Of a stretch of DNA of 64,000 nt, positions 52,991 through 62,666 are shown piece by piece. The stretch's first letter is position 1. The number at the start of each line of letters is the position of its first letter. Source of the stretch: Neofusicoccum parvum. Lineage: Eukaryota; Ascomycota; Dothideomycetes; Botryosphaeriales; Botryosphaeriaceae. The notes below the pieces were generated by a model, which saw only the letters and a list, made by a program, of their open reading frames with translations, was not told where the DNA came from and made no database searches. The stretch lies in NCBI GenBank assembly GCA_020912385.1, contig CP087210.1:2604001-2668000 (forward strand), in the 5' to 3' direction. Position numbers and translations under genes: made by a program.

Positions 52991-55735
52991 ATGGCTTCAC
53001 TGCGGCGGAGACCGGGCGGCCAGCGACTCCACGCAAATGCATCCGTCTTGGAATACGCACGCTTTCACAGCATCTGCAGAGACCACACACTCGAAAATCC
53101 ACTCGATCCTCACTATCTTCCACAAGGCCCAGTTTTCCTATCCCAAGATCTGGCAGATCCCACCAGCTGTTTGCAGGTCCCACTCACCGAAGGACCTGAC
53201 ACCTCGGAAAAACTGGAGATTGACACTTCGTCACTTGCTGCACTGAAGTCAGCGCTGACACCAGCGCCGCTCCCTCCAGATTCTGAACGGTACTCACATC
53301 CTCGGCTATTTCGAGACTTCAAGGTTGAGCTGCCTGTTCTGAACAACGACCATGAGCTTGATGCGCAGAGATTTCGCCACAAGCACTCTCATGATTCCCT
53401 TCACCTGCGGGATCTAACGCTTCCGCTTGAGCTCACTAATGACGAACAAGATGAAGGGCTGACATGGCCTCCCTGGTATGAAGAAATCTCATTGAAGTGC
53501 CATAACGAAGTAGCGTCTGGCAAACTTGAGATACCAAAAGAGGCCATGCTGTACCTCCATTCTGTCTTCACACAACCCCAAAGGCCTGACACTCCAGATC
53601 CGGAACTTCCCAAGAAGAGATCCGTTCACCCAGTCACTCCGCCTCTTCTTCCAATTGACCCTGCACTAACCCATACTCCGGGCCCTTCCTCATCATCACC
53701 TACGGGTCAGGTCCAATTGCTTTCTGAGGCTACCAATTCAACAGCTATCGAGGCTGAAGCCTTGGAAACAGAGATCTTCAAACGGGATCGAATCGGGACT
53801 CCAGACGCTCCAACACTCACATACTACACCGAAGATCCTATGCTTTTCGACGAGACCGAAAGCTACTCCGATGTTGGAGAACTGGCCCTTCCACTGAAGA
53901 CAAGGCGGCAAGCAGCAGAGCTCAAGATCGAGGCTCCTCTCACGCCTCCTGCAACTCTTGCTCTGCGCTCATCGGCAAAGGAAACGAAGTCAGTATCTTT
54001 CCCGGATGACGAAATGTTGTTTGAGTACTTTCCCGAGCTGCCATCAAAATACGAGAACGGCAACAGCGTACTGGACTCCGAAAATGATTTTGATCAATTC
54101 TTCCAGGAAGAAGTTGGTCCAGTTGCAGAGAGGGTGGACAGGCGCCTCGAAAATGAAAAACTGCAAGAATTCGACACTACGAAGCGGGTCGAAGTTCCTG
54201 ATATGGACTTTGATGTGCTCGTAGCGCCCTGGGACTTGTACAGCATGAATAAAACTTCCAAGAGAGATGGTATCTATACGGAGCTCGAGGCCCAGAAGAA
54301 ACTCCTCTCACGCTGCGCTACCGAAGAGCTCGGACTGGTTCCGAAGTGGAACGAGTCAAAGAGGCGAGAACTTGACATGGTGTGGAACCCATTTCCACAC
54401 AATCTGTCCAAAGCAGCACTTTCAGAGAACATACAGCATGATGCAGCTTTGAACCATATCGTTGGAGGATCAGCGATGGAGCATGTGAATATCGTGGAGA
54501 GTGGCTCCCTGGCCTGGAAGCTGGATGGTTTACGTATCCTTGAAGAACATGATGAAGACGATGAGGAGATCTCAACCTTGTCCTTTGAGCCTGGGAACGA
54601 TATTGATTCACTTGTCCGGAAGAGGAGGCTGGAGATTGCGGATGTTGACAACATGACAACTGCTCAGCCAGGAGATGCTATGGTGGAAGCTATGTCGCAA
54701 CTGCCTCAGAAAAAGCAGAAGTTAAATCAGCAAGCCTCCCAGCAGCGGCCAGCATATGATAGTAGCTTTATGTCTACTGGCATGTTCTCCACATCTACGT
54801 CACTGGCTCGATTCATGCAGCTACAAACTGGAATCCCGGTTACAGATGAAACCTCAGAACTGACAGATCCGAACATGTTAGCAGCGCAGCCAGAAGTCAC
54901 ATCCAACAAGGAAAATGCCGTATCAGAAGCAGAAAATTCCATGGATCACTTAGCTGACGAAGGACCAACTCCGATACCACTCCCTCGACCTCCGCTTTCG
55001 AGCACACTCGCTCCAAAACCATTCATCATCTCAACCTCCCTCTCCATCCACCGCCGCGACCTGGTCAAGTCCATCCAAAACCTCTACCCCGCCGCCCAAC
55101 TCATCGAGCGCGACCTGAGCCAGACCGCCGCACCCCCCAACCCCTCCGCAGGCCCCGACCTGATCCTCTCCCCCTCAACCGGCCTCGTCCTCACCACCCT
55201 CCAGCGCCTCAAGCAGCGCCCCCTCCCAGGCCAGCCGCACGCCGCCACCGGCGCCCAAGCCCTCCAAACCCAGCTATCCCAGCTCGCCCCCTCCTTCCCC
55301 CACCTCCTCGTCCTGGTCGCTTCCGCCTCCCCGCACCACCCCGACCCCAGCGACTGCGCCGCCCTCGCCTCCCTCCACGCCTTCGCCGCCAGCCTCCTCC
55401 CCCGCACCCGCGTCTCCGTCGCCCTCGTCCCGGGCGACGACCGCGCCCTGGCCGCCTGGATCGCGGGCGCGATGGCGGGCGCGCCGGACGGCTTCGCCGT
55501 CGTCGACGACGAGACGCTGTGGGAGCGGTGGCTGCGGCGCGCCGGGATGAACGCGTTCGCGGCGCAGGCGGTGCTGGCTAGGGTCAAGGACGTGGGGCCG
55601 GGCGGCCCGGCGGCGTTCGTGGCGATGCGGGCTGAGGAGAGGGAGCGGGTGTTGGCGGAGGTGGCGGGGGGTGGTGGGGTGCTGGAGAGGGTGGGGAGGA
55701 GGGTGGATGGGGTGTGGCCGAGGGTGAATGGGTGA
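52991..55735 (+). CDS. Fungal protein, possibly Zip2/SHOC1-like meiotic factor
   Basis: A single 914-residue frame. The N-terminal 200 residues look conserved (ASVLEYARFHSICRDH, LTWPPWYEEISLKCHNEVAS, LEIPKEAMLYLHSVF), followed by an acidic Ser/Pro linker and an acidic region with MDFDVLVAPWDLYSMNK. The C-terminal ~240 residues read like a degenerate XPF-type nuclease fold (KPFIISTSLSIHRRDLVKSI, LILSPSTGLVLTTLQRLKQR, FPHLLVLVASASP). They end in a helix-hairpin-helix-like LRRAGMNAFAAQAVLARVK. That architecture suggests the ZMM crossover protein Zip2/SHOC1, which has an inactive XPF-like domain; this is inference, as I do not recognise a diagnostic motif. The C-terminal third is markedly more GC-rich than the rest. 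Confidence 0.6.
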   Translation: MASLRRRPGGQRLHANASVLEYARFHSICRDHTLENPLDPHYLPQGPVFLSQDLADPTSCLQVPLTEGPDTSEKLEIDTSSLAALKSALTPAPLPPDSERYSHPRLFRDFKVELPVLNNDHELDAQRFRHKHSHDSLHLRDLTLPLELTNDEQDEGLTWPPWYEEISLKCHNEVASGKLEIPKEAMLYLHSVFTQPQRPDTPDPELPKKRSVHPVTPPLLPIDPALTHTPGPSSSSPTGQVQLLSEATNSTAIEAEALETEIFKRDRIGTPDAPTLTYYTEDPMLFDETESYSDVGELALPLKTRRQAAELKIEAPLTPPATLALRSSAKETKSVSFPDDEMLFEYFPELPSKYENGNSVLDSENDFDQFFQEEVGPVAERVDRRLENEKLQEFDTTKRVEVPDMDFDVLVAPWDLYSMNKTSKRDGIYTELEAQKKLLSRCATEELGLVPKWNESKRRELDMVWNPFPHNLSKAALSENIQHDAALNHIVGGSAMEHVNIVESGSLAWKLDGLRILEEHDEDDEEISTLSFEPGNDIDSLVRKRRLEIADVDNMTTAQPGDAMVEAMSQLPQKKQKLNQQASQQRPAYDSSFMSTGMFSTSTSLARFMQLQTGIPVTDETSELTDPNMLAAQPEVTSNKENAVSEAENSMDHLADEGPTPIPLPRPPLSSTLAPKPFIISTSLSIHRRDLVKSIQNLYPAAQLIERDLSQTAAPPNPSAGPDLILSPSTGLVLTTLQRLKQRPLPGQPHAATGAQALQTQLSQLAPSFPHLLVLVASASPHHPDPSDCAALASLHAFAASLLPRTRVSVALVPGDDRALAAWIAGAMAGAPDGFAVVDDETLWERWLRRAGMNAFAAQAVLARVKDVGPGGPAAFVAMRAEERERVLAEVAGGGGVLERVGRRVDGVWPRVNG

Positions 55736-56273
55736 GGGGTGGCTTGTGAATGTGAGTGTGTGATGGGGTGGTTGTGGGCGGGGCGAGTGGTTGAGTGTTG
55801 CTCGCGTTGAGGTGGTGGATTTGCTTCATATGACCGGATGGAAATAGAGTAGCTAGGTGCTCCGCAGAATGGGTGGCTTAGGCAGTGTTTGACCCTTGGC
55901 TTCACTTTTTCCATGATGATTCAGTACCTAGACCGGGCAAAGTTCTGCCCCTGGACATGAACACCCTTGTACCGGTATTTGCAACTCATCGGGGTCTTGC
56001 AAACTCGTACAGTTTCGTATGCCTGAGCACTGTATGCGTCAACACGGGTGATGAATACTGGGTAGAAAATTCTCGAGCTGAAGCCTCAGTGGTGAAGAAG
56101 CCACGGCGTGGAGCGTAGAAGGACGTCTTTGAGGTAAAGAGTCATTGTTTGACAAATGTTCTTGTAATCCGATAGAGACCCGCACTTACGCAAGATCTTG
56201 TCTAGTTTTGCTATGAGATGGAATGACATGCTTTCTAGAGTTTCTGGCCCCGGCTCCTCCGACTGCTCCCTCT
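55736..56273. other. Convergent 3' flanks
   Basis: 538 bp; no gene is seen. Confidence 0.6.
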
Positions 56274-57638
56274 TCAGCTCGCAACATCGTCCTTCAAGCT
56301 CCTGCCCTCCTCATCCTTGGGGAAGTCGAGCAGGAACGGGTCGCGACGCAGCTTCGCGTAGGCCGGACGAGTGAGACTGCGGCCGGCGACTTCGATGTCG
56401 GTGCGGATGTCGTCGATCAGCGAGTCCTTCGACACGTAGTCGTACTCGGGGCGGATGAAGCCGAGGATGACGAGGTTGAGGTGCGAGCCGTAGAAGTCGT
56501 GCGAGAAGTCGTGCATGATGTGGACCTCCTACAGCAACGGATAAAAGCAATCAGTCATCAAGCTCCAGGGCGGGGTGAGGAGCTACGTACGACGCTCCGC
56601 ACGCTGTTCTTGTAAAACGGATTCCAGCCGATGCTCATGACCATTGGGTGCACGTTCCGCTTCCCCTCCCACTCCTCGTCGTTCTCGTCGCCTGCGCCGA
56701 ACAGCGCGCTGCCGACGGCGCCGGCTACTTTGCCGCCCGCCTGCTTGACCTTGTCGGCCAACGTCGGCTGCTGCTCGCCGTTGCCGTTGCTTTTGGGCGT
56801 TGCGCTGTCGTCGGATGGCTCTTTGCTTTGGAATTCCAGACCTGCCCAGCCGTAATAGATGCCAGAGTCGAGGGAGTCGTTGCCGCCGACGCTGAGGCCG
56901 GAGATGGGAATGTTGGCTGTGGGAATGCCGAGCTGCGTGAGGGTGAGGGCTGTTAGTTGGGGGGAATTGTGTGGCGAGGTGAATATGAGCCATGCTTATG
57001 AAAGAGAAGAGGATAAAAATGAGGAGATGAAGAAGAAGAGTAGAGAGAATAGCAGAGAGCGCTTTAAATATCAGGAATAGAAATTGGCGCGTGGTTGAGC
57101 AAGCTCGAACCACGAGGTCACGATGTGCCTGGCAACGCCTTCGTCCCAGACAGGCCAAGGTGACCGAGTCTCAGACTCAACAGTAGCCGACCGATAACCA
57201 TCAGCCATGCACAGGCTCAAAGCGTCTCCTCGCTCTTGTATACGTTTGCAAGGCCAGAATTCGAGCCCAAGAGGCACGTCCTGCACTCTTTCCTCACGCA
57301 CCCCGGGCCACCCAGCCGCGCTCTCCCCATCTACAAAGGCGTCTACAACACCCAACCACACCCACTGCCGTGACACCCAAGACGTTGATGTAATCAGAAG
57401 CTGAGTGCAGCAGTTGGATCTCGGAAGCGGCGGACAAGGTCCAAAGGAAAAATAGAGAGAGAAAAAGCGACGACAACACACTTGACTGGCAAGCAAAAGA
57501 AGACCAAGGGGAAGATATGCTCACCTCCTTGCTACCCCGTCCAAAGCCCTTGATCACCTTCCCGCTCAGCTTCAGCGGGAAGGGAGGCTCGGGCACGTCG
57601 GGCCCGGCGATGGGGTCGCGGGGGCCGTCTGGTCGCAT
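56274..57638 (-). CDS. FMN1: Riboflavin kinase
   Basis: Three exons on the minus strand (57638-57525, 56932-56591, 56528-56274) give 236 residues. Motifs: [15 protein letters not shown] joined to [10 protein letters not shown] across intron 1 (flavokinase glycine-rich loop and the PTAN metal-binding motif), then [28 protein letters not shown] and [14 protein letters not shown] with the catalytic acid. It phosphorylates riboflavin to FMN. An insertion of about 45 residues rich in Lys/Gly/Ala lies between the second and third motifs, as in other filamentous ascomycetes. Intron 1 is 592 bp, four times longer than any other intron here. Confidence 0.93.
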
Positions 57639-58711
57639 CGCTTATCGAAACGTAGATCAAGAACCCTGGGAGCGGGAGGGAACGTCGAAGCTAGGGGCGT
57701 GGGTATATGCGGGGGTGGGCTATTTGGCCGGGCGGGAGAGAGAGGGTTGGGGGTGGATTGGGCTACTGCTTGGTAATGGGGATTCCGTTGGATAGCGAGA
57801 CCGGCCGCGCACCGATGATGACGAGCGATCGATAAGGCTGCGCTATCGCCCGACCCGGCCTAGCGCCGCCCAGGGAAGAACGGCGTGGAAGCTGCGCTGT
57901 CTGCCCCCGCGCGGTGCTCGAGCTGGCGGTTTGACTGCCCGATTGGGCGCCGTAGATGCGTTCTCTCCGCGGGCACTCCCGGGAATGCTCATCCTCTGCG
58001 GTGCGCACTTTTCGCCTGGGTGCGGTGCATCGCTGGATGCCGGACCTCGCCCGCATGGGCCATTTGACACCGAGAGACCGAGCAGATGGTAAGCCAGCCT
58101 CAATGGTGCACACAGCATGGAGACAGGGTCTCGGTACCAGAGCTCAACTCCAAATATAAAGCCAGCTTGCGCAATGCCAACCGTCCACCGAAAGAAAAAA
58201 AACCACCGCCATCTTTGCCCAACCCACAGCCACCAATTATGCTGGACTCTCATTACTACCTCATACGTGCCCTCTTCATCGTTTGCGCTCTTGTCTTTAC
58301 GTATATCGTGTGGATAATCGCATGGCCGCTTGAGTCCAACATGGAGTTGGTCACGGGTCATCTCGTTCATGCATAATTCCCCAAACCATCACTAGCAATT
58401 CACATTGGGCGGTGGTAAATGCTTCATACCCCAGAGCTGGATGTCGTCCATCGCTAACGTCCGCACAGGATCTCAGGTTGCAAATGTTCTGGTACCGGAA
58501 GAAAGCAGTGGTGGCGATAGAACGGGTCACATACATTTTGAGGGTCCGCAGAGAGTTTGCTCGGAGGCCTATCTACTTCAGCGAGTCGGCGGGGCTGCTG
58601 GCGCTCGCGAACCTCGAAAATGAATACTATCATCGGTGAAGCTTCGAGCACCGCTCAAATTCCAGCATTCGTGTTTGGATCAAAGCGTACAAACCACGAC
58701 TATGCATTCAG
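57639..58711. other. 1.1 kb region upstream of FMN1 / PPTase 3' flank
   Basis: Contains TATAAAG at 58155-58161 and a possible 45-residue membrane microprotein at 58239-58376. Otherwise nothing is seen. Confidence 0.55.
58239..58376 (+). CDS. Possible 45-residue single-span membrane microprotein
   Basis: ATG to TAA with one clear hydrophobic helix (LIRALFIVCALVFTYIVWII) after a short HYY leader and a polar tail. A TATAAAG lies 84 bp upstream of the ATG, the same spacing as for the TATA-driven genes of the sugar cluster. No similarity recognised; could be chance. Confidence 0.28.
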   Translation: MLDSHYYLIRALFIVCALVFTYIVWIIAWPLESNMELVTGHLVHA

Positions 58712-59771
58712 CTATGGTCGAGATGCAAAGGACAAGACGTCCTGGCCCAGGTCGACTCGATGGATAGGTGGTATGGTTCCGGGGATGTTCTTTACAGCAA
58801 TGGACACCATCCGGTCTTCTTCAAAAGCCTGGATCTCCATCCTCACATCCTCGAGCCTCTTCCCGTGCAGCCATACCTCAACATCGTCCACCTTCTCGCC
58901 CCAAGACCCGTGCGTGGAGCATCTCGCAACCGTTCCGGGTCTGGGGACTTTTACATTCTTGAACTCCAGCTGCTTGAGCCAGCTTGCCATGAGTGCCTCT
59001 CCGGTCAGCTTGATGTAGGCCTCCTTGTAACACCAGAAGGAATAAAACCGGCGCAATTTCGCGTCGATCAAGAGGTCAGAATTAAAGGAAATGTTTTCCG
59101 TCGCTCCACTCTCCAGCTTGCGGGTTGCGGAAAGCGTCTGATCGCGGCGACAGCAACGGTCACTGCGGCCGAGTTCGGAGGGCGTGAGGATCGATCCGTC
59201 CAAGAGCTGCAGGCTGTCGATGTTGTACTTTATGTCCCACGACTCCTCAGCGGAGAAGATTTCATCGTACATGTCGACCCAGCCGTCGAATCCATCTTTA
59301 TCGATGACTCTGTAATCATTGCGCTCATTGACGCACACGATGTCCACGCCGAGCTCAGCATCAGGCAGGGTAGATCCGACCAGTGCTACCAGGCCAGCTT
59401 GGTGGGAGACGTTGAACGTGACGTTTGGGACTGGCTGTCCATTCTCATCCACATAGCACGGCTTGCCGTGGACGGGGTCGCCAGCGCGTCCGAAGCGGAT
59501 CTTGTGCCACGGCACTCCGGTCACTTTTGAAATGAAGGCACGCTTGAGGAGGGCGGAACCCAAACTGAGGCGGGCATCCTGGATGAAGTGTTTTCTTCGC
59601 ACGCCTTCCTGCTCTTCTGGGCTGATCAGATCCAAGACGTCGGCTGCCTGTCGGTCAGATCAGCATGGCGTCGGCGAATTAACACAACAGAAGACGGACT
59701 GCCTGGTCTATACGGTCGCCCGGCCAAAGGGAGCGCGTGTCGAGCAGCCAGTAGGTCAAGGTGTCCTCCAT
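58712..59771 (-). CDS. npgA: 4'-phosphopantetheinyl transferase (NpgA/Sfp type)
   Basis: Two exons on the minus strand, 59771-59700 and 59647-58712, give 335 residues; exon 1 encodes MEDTLTYWLLDTRSLWPGD. Family motifs: KPCYVDENGQPV, FNVSHQAGLVALVG, the magnesium motif GVDIV, FSAEES and FWCYKEAYIKLTGEAL. It transfers the phosphopantetheine arm from CoA to carrier proteins. In ascomycetes a single enzyme of this type activates polyketide synthases, non-ribosomal peptide synthetases and alpha-aminoadipate reductase, so it is needed for lysine and secondary metabolites. The gene is divergent from threonine synthase with 328 bp between ATGs. Confidence 0.92.
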
Positions 59772-60099
59772 GGCAGCGAGGTCGGGACTAGAGTGCTAGG
59801 CAACGTTCTACCGTCGAGCGGAACGCATCGCCATGCCGACAGAGCGGCGCGAGGTGAGACGGAATGGGGCCGACAGGCCGGGGCGCTGGCGATGCATCGC
59901 AGATCTTATCAGATGGAACACGGTGCGTTTGCGGCTGGCGTGATTGGACGACCCTGACGTGAGAAAAAACGGGCTTATGCGGGCGCCGAACATCGGCGGG
60001 GCGCATTCCCGCGGGAGAGTCATCCACCGCCAGCCTGCGTACAATTGCAATTGTCTGGCACCGACACGCACCCGCTCCCCAGCCCACCACCACGTCCCA
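59772..60099. promoter_or_regulatory. Divergent promoter PPTase / THR4
   Basis: 328 bp between the two ATGs; no TATA box stands out. Confidence 0.5.
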
Positions 60100-61950
60100 A
60101 TGGCCTCGCACACGCCGTCGCAGCGCTACCTCAGCACCCGGGGAGGATCCTATGATGTACGTCGCGAGCCATCCTGCCCAAACAAACAGAAATCCTCCGC
60201 CCCGCCGCCCCGCCTCAAGCAATGCAGCGCTGAGACTCGCCCGCGCAGCTGTCCTTCGAGGAGGTTGTCCTGAAGGGCCTCGCCAACGACGGCGGCCTCT
60301 TCATCCCCGAGGAGATTCCCTCCCTGCCCGCCGACTGGGCCACCGCCTGGAAGGACTACTCCTTCGAGGACCTCGCCTTCGCCATCTTCTCCCTCTACAT
60401 CTCCCCGTCCGAGATCCCGCAAGCAGACCTCAAGGAGCTCATCCGCAAGAGCTACGCCACTTTCCGCGCCCAGGACCGCACGCCGACCGTGACGCTCGAC
60501 GCCCAGCGCAACATCCACCTCCTCGAGCTGTTCCACGGCCCGACCTTCGCCTTCAAGGACGTCGCCCTGCAGTTCCTGGGCAACCTGTTTGAATACTTCC
60601 TGGTGAGGCGCAACCAGGGCAAGGCGGAGGCCGACAGGGAGCACCTGACTGTCATTGGCGCCACCAGCGGCGACACGGGCTCGGCCGCCATCTACGGCCT
60701 GCGCGGCAAGAAGGACGTGTCGGTGTTCATCATGCACCCGCAGGGCAAGGTCAGCCCCATCCAGGAAGCCCAGATGACGACGGTGCTGGACGCCAACGTG
60801 CACAACCTGGCCGTGGACGGCACCTTTGACGACTGCCAGGTGAGCCCTCACCCCCCCTCTCCAATTGCTTCTTGACGAACAGCAAACCTGATCTCACACC
60901 ACACAGGACTTCGTCAAAGCCCTCTTCGCCGACGAGGCCATCAACAAGACCCACCGCCTCGCCGCCGTCAACTCGATCAACTGGGCCCGCATCCTCGCGC
61001 AGATCACCTACTACTTCGCCGCCTACTTCTCGCTGATCCGCTCTCCGGCCTACACCAGCGGCGCCGCCGTCCGCTTCGTCGTCCCGACGGGCAACTTCGG
61101 CGACATCCTCGCCGGCTACTTCGCGAAGCGCATGGGCCTGCCCATCGAGAAGCTCGTCATCGCCACCAACGAGAACGACATCCTCGACCGCTTCTGGAAG
61201 AGCGGCCGCTACGAGAAGAACGCCGTGCACGGCCTCGCCGCCACCGGCGGCCTCGAGGCCGACGGCGTCAAGGCGCACGAGGCCGGCGTCAAGGAGACCC
61301 TCTCCCCGGCCATGGACATCCTCGTCTCGTCCAACTTCGAGCGCCTCCTCTGGTTCCTCGCCTACCAGGTGCATGGCGCCGCCGCCGGCTCGGTCGCGGA
61401 GCGCCGGCGGGAGGCGGGCGACCGCGTGCGCGGCTGGCTCGCCGACCTCAAGGCCGCCGACGGCTTCGGCGTCGAGCCGGCGATCCTGGCCGCCGCGGCG
61501 GCCGACTTCGAGTCGGAGCGCGTGTCGGACGCGCAGACGCTCGACACCATCCGCACGACGTACGTCGCCACGGCGGCGCAGCCGTCCGCCAAGGCGGCCG
61601 CCCGCAACGGCACCGCCGGCACCCTGACGCCCGCCGGCAACTACATCCTCGACCCGCACAGCGCCATCGGCGTCGCCGCCGCGCTGCGCTCCGTCCAGCG
61701 CGCCCCCGCCCCCGCCTGCCACCACGTCTCGCTGGCCACCGCCCACCCCGCCAAGTTCAGCCAGGCCGTCCAGCTGGCCCTGGCCGCCCAGCCCGGCTTC
61801 GACTTCGCCGCCGTGCTGCCCGAGCAGTTTGTCGGCCTGGAGCAGCGCGAGAAGCGCGTCACCGTCGTGCGGAAGGGGGATGGCTTGGAGGGCATCAGGA
61901 GGCTGGTCGTCGAGCGCGTCGAGGAGGAGAAGAGGAATGCCGCCGCATGA
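60100..61950 (+). CDS. THR4: Threonine synthase
   Basis: Three exons (60100-60156, 60249-60839, 60907-61950) give 563 residues. MASHTPSQRYLSTRGG is the family's N-terminus; LSFEEVVLKGLANDGGLF is joined after intron 1. The pyridoxal-phosphate lysine lies in HGPTFAFKDVALQ; other blocks are GATSGDTGSAAIYGLRGK, VNSINWARILAQITYYF and VPTGNFGDILAGYFAKRMG. It converts O-phosphohomoserine to threonine. The protein is somewhat longer than yeast Thr4 because of Ala-rich insertions in the third exon, which is very GC-rich. Methionine/threonine branch regulation is not visible in the sequence. Confidence 0.95.
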
Positions 61951-62666
61951 TCTTGACAGTTGGAAAAGAGAAAAAAGGTGGATGGTTCATTTCAGGTCCT
62001 TTGTTTTTTGCGGAATTGCATCTGCATCCCATGATATGTATGAGGGAAAGGGTGAAGGAGAAAAAAAGATCGTTTCGTCTGTGATAGAGAATCAACAAAA
62101 AAGAAAAAAGCGAATTCCATGCCTGTCATATGGTCCAAAATCTACAGTAGCCGGGAGCCTATGGGGGAAATGGTTGAATTGTCATTCGGGGCACCCACGT
62201 CAAGCCATCTGTGTTTCAACGAGTTGTGATGCCCATTTGCTGGGCTACTTTTTGACTCACTACAAACTGATGATCAACACTGACCGAAAGCGAAGAAAGC
62301 AGAAAACTCGGTCATACCTTTTTCTTCGCTGTATGACTATGTAATGAGGACACCAGTGAGCAAGCAGCTATGGTAAGAAATCCCGAGAAGCTCGCTGCGA
62401 ACTCATCCGGTATTCTCAGCACCGCCCGGGAGAAAAGAAGATAGGATGGAATGCGGGAAAGAGCCAGCCAGTTGAGCGTTTGAAAAACTGATAGAGGTAC
62501 TGTCCCTTTCAATCAGGGTGGTGAAGAAAAGCCATCGCTACGGAAGATGGAAACTCCTTCGCCCGTGCCAGAAAAGTGAAGTTAGGTGTGAAAGACGGCT
62601 CGGGCCGAAAAGAAGTAGTTCCTCGTGGGAGGATGCAGTTTCTTTGATGCAGCATGTTTTTCAGTT
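61951..62666. other. Convergent 3' flanks THR4 / transcription factor
   Basis: 716 bp, AT-rich, no gene is seen. Confidence 0.6.
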
